Assembly (NCBI GenBank): GCA_016508695.1
Contig: VNKQ01000012.1
Coordinates: forward strand, 1,302,001 to 1,366,000
DNA length: 64,000 nt
Direction of reading: 5' to 3'
From: Hyphodiscus hymeniophilus
Taxonomy: Eukaryota > Ascomycota > Leotiomycetes > Helotiales > Hyphodiscaceae
Both the position numbers and the translations under genes were made by a program. Positions 55,501 to 64,000 of the stretch are shown here, one piece after another (position 1 is the stretch's first letter; each line of letters starts with the position of its first letter). A model generated the notes under the pieces. The model worked only from the letters and a program-made list of their open reading frames with translations, made no database searches and had not been told where the DNA came from.

Positions 55501-57226
55501 TTGTGCCGCTCACCTTGCGCAGCCTGCAAGCCGTACAGTTGAGCTGTCATATTACACAAACAGCCAGCGAAAGAAGCAAAAAGCGGTTCGTGCGTTCTGC
55601 AACTCTCTCCACACCTCCACACAAATAAACAATCGAGGTACGATGACCTGGACAACGAGGCAGCCAGCACTCTGTATCCTTGCAACTGTCGTTTCTGGAG
55701 AGTGATGGATAGTCACGTTATTGAGTAGCCCTGCGGCTTGGTGGGAACCGCCGCTGTGGTTGTGCGAATGGGATCCCTCTCCGGGGGCAAGAACCAACAG
55801 ATGCAGGCTCCCACAAAATAGGAAAGACCTTGGCCGGAATTCCGCAAGGATGAGCTGTGACAGATCTCTCGGATCTGATACGAGGATGCTGGAAATGAAG
55901 TCTAGATCCGCAAGTCCTGACTCTGACAAACTTTCGATCAGATCTCCTTTCTGCAGGACATCATAGGGAGAGTAAAAAAAAAATAACGGACTCTCTCGAG
56001 GATAGCGATACCGATAAAGTACACCGACAAGAAATAATTCATGTCTCGCAGAGCAGCAGTTTTGAAGGCGTGGGTGAAGCATCTTCATGAGTGGAGCCAG
56101 CGCAGACCATACGATATCTGCAGGACGATATATGGTGTGGGAGCAACGACTTTGTTTCGTCAAGGTCACAACCCAGCTCTTATTCGATTCTTCAACACCA
56201 ATACATCCAGGTTCAACTCCTTCAATTGGCTCCAGAAAGCTATCCCTGCAGCCTCAATATCACCCAACACATATCGCGACGCCTGCTATTCGCCAACTCT
56301 GGCCCCATGGAGCCCGAACCAACAATATAAAGGCTCCCAGCTCGCCTTCCATGGGTCAACCAAGTCCCTGGAACTGACCTCGATTCTCGATTGAGCATCT
56401 GACAGAAGCAGCTCAAAATAGGTGATGTTTCATTGGATGTCTAAGAACGGAGCTGGCAAGTGCCAGGGTTTCCGCCATCAGGTTCATGTATTCAGTCCTG
56501 GTTGCACAAGTCCGGCAACTAAAGATGCCATTCGGCTTGACTTGAAGATTCCGAGTGCCAAAGTTCTGGATCTCGACGGCAACCCAACAAAAGACATATA
56601 TCACTTGAAGTGAAACCCACCTAAGCCCTCTTTTACTCTCCTTTACTAAACGCATTACTTCTGAACTGTATCCCCATTCGGCTTCAATCTGCAGCTCATT
56701 TCTAACCTAATTTGTCATCGGTCTTCTATCAATTGTTCGTCATTGTGATAGAATTATATCAGCTTTTGTCTGATCTAAGATCTTCAACATCTTGCTAAAT
56801 CCATCTGCCCCTGACTTCTGCATCGTGAACCCTTGGGTTCTATATCTACCTGCATCCGAGTTCGCCGCACATTCTGCGTGCGAACCTTTGCTATCCCTCC
56901 ATTGTTTTCGTTGCCGCTTCGAACGCAGACACACATTCAAACAGCCAACACTGCCTCCCCCGTCATAGGCCTGCCAAGTCTTCAAACTCGCCGCTTTCGG
57001 TCCCGTCTACAACCCAGCACTGAAATCGGGAAAATACTGCTTGGTTCTCTATCATCAACATCCAACCGGCGGCTACAGCGCGTCGCTCACACTTCCAGCC
57101 TACATATTAGAGACTACAGTCTCGCCGCTCACATTGTTACACCAACAGTGTTGCTTGCATCAAAACCAACTGATTCGAGGACTCAGCCCTGGCAGACATC
57201 ATCTGGCCGCAAATCCGAGGCACTAT
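52554..57226. other. Gene-poor region with weak relics
   Basis: About 4.7 kb without a convincing intact gene. There are short frames on both strands (for example 54842-55120, 55059-55361 and 55552-56169 on the minus strand, 55030-55542 and 56041-56394 on the plus strand). None shows a recognised domain or clean splice joining. One fragment at 53190-53960 looks like a decayed gene. A small frame at 56422-56613 (AIRLDLKIPSAKVLDLDGNP) reads like real protein but has no partner exon I can support. Confidence 0.5.
53190..53960 (+). pseudogene. Possible relic of a fungal STAND/ankyrin-type N-terminal domain gene
   Basis: The frame beginning near 53194 has MTFQQLKTISNHLLATAHADEIVG. It resembles, from memory, a fungal N-terminal domain found in front of NACHT/ankyrin-like or heterokaryon-related proteins. 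It stops at 53385. Helical, charged pieces then continue with stops between them (EDLAISKEQTKRLDIAL, then ESAFWLGALSFLVAIYEDI). No start exon or effector domain is seen. It looks decayed; identity is weak. Confidence 0.3.
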
Positions 57227-58557
57227 ATGCAACTCAAAGACGTCGCCATCAGCCCAAGTGTAAATGTAGACATCACCATGGTCCCCAACACTAGCCAGAC
57301 ATCAACTTCAACGAGAATAATGGAACTTTGGACAGTTCTCAACCCTCCGAGTGAGGTCGATAAGGACGTCGAGCCCATGGATGTCGACTCACCAACTTCG
57401 ACTTGCCATCTGATTGAGGACTCATTCCACAGCGGTCCGCTGCTCCTCACATCTCAGTTGCTATCTCCCATTCCCAAGTATATTGATCCAGACCAACTTC
57501 CATCAATACTTTGCTTCCCGATGAGATCAGCAGAAGACAAATCACCCTCCGGTCAAAATCTACCTCCATTACGTTCAATCTTACCAGGCATGATTTCCCC
57601 ATCTGTCGAAGAGAACTACTTGAGTATCCAATATGCCAAGCCAGAAGCACAGCGTGAAGGCCACAGCTGTAGAGTTTCCAGAGTTACTCAAGCTCGACGC
57701 ACAGATAAAATCCTCCGCAAATTCCACGGTCATGAACTGAAGGGCCTACCACTTCATGACCACAAACGTCTTCACCCTACCCATCGGCGTCGGTCCTACA
57801 ACTCCAGCAACTCGCCGCAAACACCACTCCGCCACATCGTCCGCCGCTCTTCCCACGCCCCCTCGGTATGGAACGTGGCCATCAACTGCGTCCCCGGCCT
57901 CAAACACCGCTACCACCAACCCTCCATCTACGTCGAAGACCCCGACACGCACTATGATTCCTCAAGCCCGCCCTCAAGCGGCCGGAAGAAGGGCTCTCAC
58001 AACAACAAGGCCTACAGCCGGGAGATGATCCACTGGATCCGCTACCACGCCGTGGATCGCAACATGCAGTTCAAGGCCATGATCGAGCCGTTCTTCCAGC
58101 AGTTTCCCGAACGCCGCGCACACGCCACGCACCAGATCCTGACGTCGCGCTACTACCGCGACAACGACCGGCCCGAGCTCGACGAGCACGGCAACTGGGG
58201 CTTCTACGCCGAGGGCAAGGAGAAGGGGAAGCTGCGCATGGTCAAGTCCAAGGTGCGCGATCGCCAGACGGAGGAGGGCCAGGAGATCGACTTCCCTTAC
58301 ACCTTGGTTGACAAGTGGCCGCGGCGGGTGCTGGAGTACCAGTGGTTGTCGCCCATCCTGGAGGAGGATAGGGAGAGGGCGAAACGCATCCTCGCGGGCG
58401 ATGATCCGAGTGACCCGATGGGTAGTAAGTTGATACCCCCCCTCGTGCGCCTTCCCACTAGAGCTTTGCTGATTATCGCACAGAGAAAGCGAACTGGCGT
58501 CGTATTTTGGACGAATGCGAAGAACATATCTACAGGTCCGAGAAAGCGGGCTTCTAA
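57227..58557 (+). CDS. Hypothetical protein with a conserved fungal SANT/Myb-like domain
   Basis: Two exons (57227-58424, 58484-58557) give about 423 residues; the ATG at 57227 is the first in frame, and the frame is open upstream only from a TTG. The intron uses GTAAGT at 58425 and joins DPMG to KKANWRRILDECEEH, ending at a TAA. The N-terminal 190 residues are disordered. The conserved part is roughly residues 260-380: AYSREMIHWIRYHAVDRNM, then FFQQFPERRAHATHQILTSRYYR and IDFPYTLVDKWP. It resembles fungal SANT/Myb-like or GcrA-type DNA-binding helices, but I do not recognise a named family. Bases 57780-58400 are strongly C/G-ending in third position compared with flanks. Confidence 0.7.
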
Positions 58558-58945
58558 TCGTTGCGAGCTGTAAGACTGGGGGGCGGTTGTCGATTGGTGT
58601 TGGTCTGGTGTTCGGAGGGGAAAAGTCGAAGAGGTTCGACGGCGTTAATGCAAGGGATTCCCATCATGTTTTATGTTCACTTCCTTCTCTTTTGCCTTGG
58701 GCAATGCCGCGGCTCAGGCAGGCTTAACATGTACGCTGGAATGTATGGGTTGTATGAAGGTCACGATTCACGAGTCTGTGCTTTGCTTGTAGATTGGGTT
58801 GGTATTGGTTATTGGTCAGGGAAATAATCGGCTACGCTTGTCAAATCATATTATCATAGTTATCTGACATATTATACAAAGTATTGCCATATTTAAACAT
58901 GTTTGATGCTTGCACTGACCTCTAGCCGCTATCCAAAGCCGTCGC
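58558..58945. other. Convergent 3' intergenic region
   Basis: About 390 bases between the 3' ends of the hypothetical SANT-like gene and Iwr1; no gene seen. Confidence 0.5.
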
Positions 58946-60331
58946 TCAATCATTGTCTTCGTCGTCACTGCTACGCTCGGATTTTCGTAGCCACGCAGGC
59001 TTCTTCGCCCATGGGTATTTTGTTCCTCCGTCGCTGTCATCACTAAAACCTTCATCATCGTCATCGTTCACATATTGGTAGGGATTTCTCCCGTATTCGT
59101 CATCGGAATCAACCTCTTCATCAGGGTAATCAGCGGAATAGTGGTTCTCGGCATTTTCGTCGTCCTCATCATAATCCTCATCCTCGTCGCTGTCTACCTC
59201 CGCGCTATAGAACTCATCGATATCTTCTTGACCGTTCAAGACGAGAAAACCAAAGTTCGTCTCCGCATTCGAGTCCAGTTCCATAACATCGGCAGATACG
59301 CGAATGTATGTTTCGATGATGTAGTCGCCATCATCATCCTCTTCAACAAAGTCTTCGATCTCCATTTGATCTTCATGTTCGGCGAGTTCTTCAGGGTGTC
59401 GCTCATGATAACGTAACTTTGGGACTTTCGGCTTGAACCTCGACGGTCTCTTGTTGGGAGTAACTATCGGCGATCTTCCAGGCTCAGGTGCTTCTGCTTC
59501 AGCAATGCTGTAACCAATCTCTTGCAATGTATATCTCTGCATTTCCTCCACCAACTGTTGATCATCGAGGCTCCATGACGCAGTCAGGCCGGAAGGAAGA
59601 CGTACGTCTCGAGGTTGAGAAGGAAACTGGGATGTGCGGACAGTTGGTGCTATGGTTCGGGCGGATTGGCCAGGTTTCTTCAAGACGGGAGCTGGAATTG
59701 AGGCCTTTTCGGGGTCTGCGTTCAAAGCTGGTACCAACGGTGAGGATGTCACTGTTGGTGAGCCTTTTGCTCGCCTTCGGCGCTCCACGAACAAGATGGG
59801 CGGCTTTTGGACTCTGCTTGAAGTGACGGATGTGGATAAAGTCGTGGAGGCGCTACGCGAAAGGTGGAACCTTCGGGGTGGCTGCTTCTTGTTTAGAGAA
59901 GTTGCGGGACCATCATCGAGTGAAGTCGTTTGTAGTGTGTTGCTTGCAGGAGGTGCAGCTTGAAAGGAGTTTTCGACTATGCCTGACTGTAGGTGTTGTG
60001 TTTGGGCTCCGGAGAGAACTTGTGTGCCAGGTAATTGAGAGCTTGCAGATCGAGGCAAAGGCTTAATTCTACGAAGCTGATCATGATCATGCTCTGCGAC
60101 GGAAGACGGGGCATGGGTGGTAGTGGAAGTGGGCTCGGTTTGTGGTTCGCCCTGGCGCAAGAAAACAAAATCGGTGAGTCTTCGTTTTGATTTGCTGTTG
60201 GATTCGTGAACCCCTTCATAAACAGTCAGCGGCATGAAGGGAAGGCCGGTATATTAGATCATACGAAGGAACTGCACAGGGTCCTCATCTCTCCTGCGCT
60301 TTAGAGTGACGGTGGATGGAGGTAAGGACAT
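58946..60331 (-). CDS. IWR1: RNA polymerase II nuclear import factor Iwr1
   Basis: Two exons (60331-60265, 60213-58946) encode 444 residues. Exon 1 begins MSLPPSTVTLKRRRDEDPVQFLR, the conserved Iwr1 N-terminus with a basic nuclear-localisation region; the junction continues VHESNSKSKRRLTDFVFLR. A long Ser/Pro-rich middle is followed by the acidic Iwr1 domain with YIRVSADVMEL, NGQEDIDEFYSAEVDSDEDEDY and NHYSADYPDEEVDSDDEYG, and by an acidic tail. In yeast Iwr1 binds assembled Pol II in the cytoplasm and carries it into the nucleus. The 51-base intron has a clear GCTGAC branch site. Longer than yeast Iwr1, mostly in the disordered middle. Confidence 0.88.
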
Positions 60332-61918
60332 GTTTGCAGGATGGATTGCTGAGCAGCATCCAGAACTGACTGCTGGGCGTATACAATCCCAGTAGCTCTT
60401 GTGGAAAAGGGTATGTTGTGAGCCGGGATTGAAATTGGCGTTGTAATTCAGCGTGAGGAAGAGAGTGAATATGAGTAGGAACATGAATATAAAAATGCCC
60501 CTCGCTTGCTTGTTTCGATCACCAGCAAAATGGTTAGATGCCTGACGGGAAAGGCGTCAAGGCTAAGATAGCCAAACCATCCTCCCATCTAGCCATCTTA
60601 TTAGCCATCCCAGCGATAGATAAGCTTATGAAGGCACTCTTTTCGAGTTTTGCAACGCGACTCTTTTAAGTCTATAGGTATTTTTTGGCTCTTACAGTAA
60701 TGGTTCTTGAGCTTGGGCTCTGCTCACCCATATTGTACGATGCCGTTTGTTGTGTTTATCCTCCAGCTCTTCCCCAGCTCTTTCCGGCTCTCTCCGCACC
60801 GCACCGGACCAAGGTACAACTGTGGCGTGAGCTTTGACAAGTCTGTGTTTGGGTGTTTGGTGTCTGTGGCAAAACGCATTTTATGGGCTTTTGATTGGAG
60901 TTTAAACTGTTCGCAATGCATGTGGCGCAACCATTTTCAAGGTTCCCAACGACCACCCGCATTGATTGTGACGCGCTATCCAAGACAATGAACGGCAAAG
61001 GACAAGGTGGGGGAAGCAGCAAGCCAGCATGCCGATTGGAATGGCCGGATGGCTTGGGCGAAATGATGTATTATGGCTTTCGTAAGATGGCAGAACGTCA
61101 GACCTCCATCCCTATCTATTCTCTAGTCAAAGGAGCAACAGCTCCTTCTTCTCTTTACTCCTCATCTTCTTCCTATATTTCGCCGATATTAAGCTCTTGA
61201 ATTGCCACACCAGTAGGTACAAGTACTTACCTTAGTCGCCGTTTGTTGACCCCGGGTATTTGCAGCCTTGTCAGCCCTGCTGAGGAGGAAGGATTAAGGA
61301 AGAAAGCGCTATCTCGATCTCAATCTCACGGACCTCAACACCGACCTTCTTAACTTAACTTCCATGAGCTTGCCATCTGAGAATCACAGAGCAACGGGGG
61401 ACAAAACCAAAGTGAAGAAGCTGGACTGCTGTGGCTGAACTTGCAGTAAGTGCCTTGCGAACTTCATAACTACCACCATGTCATCGTGCCATCAAATTGG
61501 ATCCAGTCATCACCTGAGCTTGCTTGTTCCGTTTGAAAGCGCTGGAGAAATCCAACCAGTTCAACAAAACTTAAAGTGACCGACGGAGTAACAACATGGC
61601 TGCTATTGCGCTCACAATCAGCTGCAAAAGGGTTAGATGATGCAAGATGTGATGGGAGTTCGAAGCTCCATTGCTTCCCATTGAGCATCTGAATGGATTG
61701 TGTTTGTCTTGAGTCATGACGAAAGCTAACTTGGAAAGGTGAATAGAAGGGCTGTGCTGCTCCTTCCTTGGTGGCATGATCGCAACGAAGCCTGCTTAGA
61801 CCTGATTTCCTTCAAAGTTTTCCAAAACAACAACCAACTCACTGAAGCTGGCTGCACCTGAAATCTGCACTACCCCATCTCTAGTCGATATACGGGAAGC
61901 GGAAGATTTTCCAGCATC
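60332..61918. other. Divergent intergenic region, no gene recognised
   Basis: About 1.6 kb between Iwr1 and the CBM48 gene starts. Open frames here are short and unsupported; it should hold both promoters. Confidence 0.5.
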
Positions 61919-63933
61919 ATGTCTTCAAGTAGCGACCACGCCGCACGGAGGAAATCGACGGTTGAGATTTCGTACTCAAAGCCTGGGACCAAACCTCCCA
62001 TCTATGTCGCGGGATCCTTCTGCGACTGGCAGCCACAAGAGATGCAATACACAGACGAGCAAGGAGAATACAGGTTCACGAAGGCAGTGGAAGTGGAAGA
62101 AGGGAATGAATACCAATACAAATTTCGTGTCGGCGAGGGGGAGTGGTGGTTGTTAAATGAGGATGAGCCAACCGGTAAGTATTCACTTACCTACCTGACG
62201 CGATCCTCGATCTTTCAACTTCAATTAACATCAACGCTGCTTCGCGTCAATGACTACAACATTGAACTGTTTAATTTTACACATGCATCAAACAGCTGCT
62301 GACACTTCGAGACTTCAGTAACTGATAACGTGGGTAATCGCAACAACCTCCTCACAGTCCCAATCCACAAAGAACCAGCAGAGATGAACGGAACAACGGA
62401 GAAGGTCAGGTCTGAAACTAAGATGGCTGCCACCGAGCCCGTACTTAAGGATGCGAGCAAGCTCCCAGTTGAAGATGCACAACCCGACCCCGTCGCCGTT
62501 CGATCAGACGCACGCACACCAGACATTGCGAGCAGCGCAGCCGAAGTTGCTGATTCTGCTATGATTCTTGACCATGAGACGCCCACGCCTCCCATATCAG
62601 ATGAAGAAGCTGGCCGTATTGGCTTCAGAAGAATGTCGGAGACTCCCATCCCAGAGGTTGCAGACACAGCTGCAGAGGTGGCTGATTCTGCTGCTTTTCT
62701 GGACAAGAACAACATGGTACGTCGCTCTGAACCCTTTTGGAGGTATGAGGGTTGTTATTCAAGTTGCCTCTGTACACGCGATCCGGATTGCCAAGTTCGA
62801 TTGAACTTTGCAATAGCTAATAAACTTACTAACTTGCCCATCCATAGCCAAAGATCAAGCTACCTCCTGCTTCCACATTCTTTGACTTTGATCTACCACA
62901 CAGCCCTGGCTCCGGCACCGTTACTCCTGATGAAGACAAAGTACCGCTTTTCGCCCATGAATGTATTCAGCCTCCCCCTGGTGGTTTTGAAACGCGTGTT
63001 CCCCCGAAACGCGAAACTGTCAAGTCCAAGCTGTCAACTCAAGAAAGTGCAATCGACTTCGACGACCCTTCACTTGAAGATTTCCCCTCCGAGCGCAATG
63101 CCATTCTGGAACAAGTCCGAGACTCTCAAAGACGTATGCCCGAGGATCAAACCGCCGTTGAGGGAATTCCGCCATCGCCTGTTGTTGGAGGTAGAAACTA
63201 TCCCGACAATCAGGATCTGCCTTCGCCATCTCCAGACCTTCTTACTAAAGATGATTCACCATCACTGGACTCGATCCCCGAAGATGGTGAAGAAGGATAT
63301 AGAGAAGAATTGCTCTCAGCTTTGCCAGAGGGCACAAATCTCAACCTAAGCAACGGAGAACCTCGCCTGAGTGAAGGTGGCAGTGAGGAACAGGATATCC
63401 CATTTCAGAAGGATAGAAAAGCAAGCGTTGACGTTCAGGAGGTCTTAGAAACACCTCCAAGACACCAATCTGTGCCCACGGTCATCGACAACCCGACGAT
63501 GGATGGATCATATACGGAACCCGAACCAAAGAAATTACCCGCAACCCTTTTCATCCAAGGAGAGAGTGGGCCACTTCGTAGGGAGGAGCCGAAAAAGAAA
63601 GAGATTGTCCCGTCGGAAGAAGCTCCTTCTATAACTGTACAACTTGCGACACCAGGCTCAAGCTTGAAAATCATACCCACGGACCCATTTAGCAAGCCGA
63701 TCGATTCTGCGAAGGCTACTGCAATCGAAGAAGAGAATGGCCGCAGCCAATTGACCTCTCGAAAGCAAACGCAACCATCCCCCGAACGAGCTCTCACCCC
63801 TACATCAATGCGATCGGCAGGCAAAGATGCGAAGTCGAAGAACTTTCTGAAGGCATTCTGGCGAGTTGTCTTTGTGGAATGGATTGGAGGGTTCATCCTG
63901 AGATTGTGCGGTGGCGATCGCCAGAAGGCGTAA
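61919..63933 (+). CDS. CBM48 (AMPK-beta glycogen-binding domain) protein, Mdg1/Crp1-like
   Basis: Three exons (61919-62174, 62319-62716, 62848-63933) encode 579 residues; phases match. The N-terminal domain (residues 13-85) is a CBM48/AMPK1 glycogen-binding fold: KPPIYVAGSFCDWQPQEM, YRFTKAVEVEEGNEYQYKFRVG and EWWLLNEDEPT. The rest is acidic and disordered, with a duplicated AAEVADSA motif (about residues 155 and 205). The C-terminal 30 residues, FLKAFWRVVFVEWIGGFILRLCGG, form a hydrophobic-aromatic helix that may bind membrane. Yeast Mdg1 and Crp1 also have an N-terminal CBM48. Carbohydrate or DNA-structure binding is only family inference. Confidence 0.8.
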
Positions 63934-64000
63934 GACAATCGTCACTTATGCTGTGTTGCTTTTCTCCCTAGCGTTCTTGCACCAGATTTGTTATTCCCTC
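63934..64000. other. Right window edge, 3' flank of CBM48 gene
   Basis: Sixty-seven bases after the TAA, presumably 3' untranslated sequence. Confidence 0.5.

Noticed and set aside
55552..56169. 205-residue minus-strand frame
   Set aside because: No recognised domain, no splice support, ends in stretches overlapping other open frames; chance ORF in a gene-poor region.
59075..59416. Hydrophobic plus-strand frame opposite Iwr1
   Set aside because: Val/Ile-rich sequence is the complement of the Asp/Glu-rich Iwr1 domain, not a membrane protein.
1..64000. tRNA, rRNA, CRISPR, intact transposon or biosynthetic backbone (PKS/NRPS/terpene) genes
   Set aside because: Looked for B-box, inverted-repeat and domain signatures by eye and found none that hold; small ncRNAs could be missed without a covariance search.

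Overview
The window is nuclear DNA of a filamentous ascomycete (Pezizomycotina). The evidence is short GT-AG introns of about 45-160 bases with CTRAC-like branch sites, compact genes on both strands, and fungal gene families: sedolisin protease, GPI-anchored cupredoxin, Pex26-type peroxin, Nrd1-type four-RRM protein, and a siderophore-transporter remnant. A Leotiomycete or near relative would fit, but that is a guess. There are no bacterial operons, CRISPR arrays, viruses or intact transposons, and I recognised no tRNA or rRNA gene.

0-10 kb: a phytanoyl-CoA dioxygenase-like gene cut by the window edge and carrying an apparent one-base frameshift, a GPI-type cupredoxin, a secreted sedolisin protease, a saccharopine-dehydrogenase-like membrane oxidoreductase and ribosomal protein eL43. 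10-32.7 kb is mostly housekeeping: a RING+PHD ubiquitin-ligase-type protein (Asr1/PHRF1-like), mitochondrial ribosomal protein mL46, a D-amino-acid oxidase, a PARN/CAF1 deadenylase, a tail-anchored Pex26-like peroxin, an Nrd1-like RNA-binding protein, cytosolic asparaginyl-tRNA synthetase and DNA ligase I. 34.6-41 kb: a V-ATPase assembly factor of the Vma22 type, the GTPase Cdc42, a secreted agmatinase-like ureohydrolase and a dienelactone hydrolase.

41-50.3 kb looks like an accessory catabolic block. It holds a flavin monooxygenase, an alpha/beta hydrolase, a type-B carboxylesterase with a frameshift near its end, a siderophore transporter that has lost most of its membrane core, and an epoxide hydrolase. 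50.7-52.6 kb returns to core genes: a pinin-like and a PHF5A/Rds3 splicing protein, head to head. 52.6-57.2 kb is a gene-poor stretch with weak relics. 57.2-64 kb holds a protein with an unassigned fungal domain, the RNA polymerase II import factor Iwr1, and a CBM48 (AMPK-beta-like) protein.

Most genes are independent units. Several pairs share short divergent promoters: oxidoreductase/eL43, deadenylase/Pex26, AsnRS/ligase, hydrolase/carboxylesterase and pinin/PHF5A. I see no convincing wholly new multi-gene system. The observations most worth checking are the decayed 41-50 kb block, two frameshifts of the same type, a possible non-AUG mitochondrial form of DNA ligase I, very short in-frame introns, and the mirror-image 17-base first exons of the divergent splicing-factor pair. 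Exon boundaries were read by eye; the reading phase was checked across each junction given.
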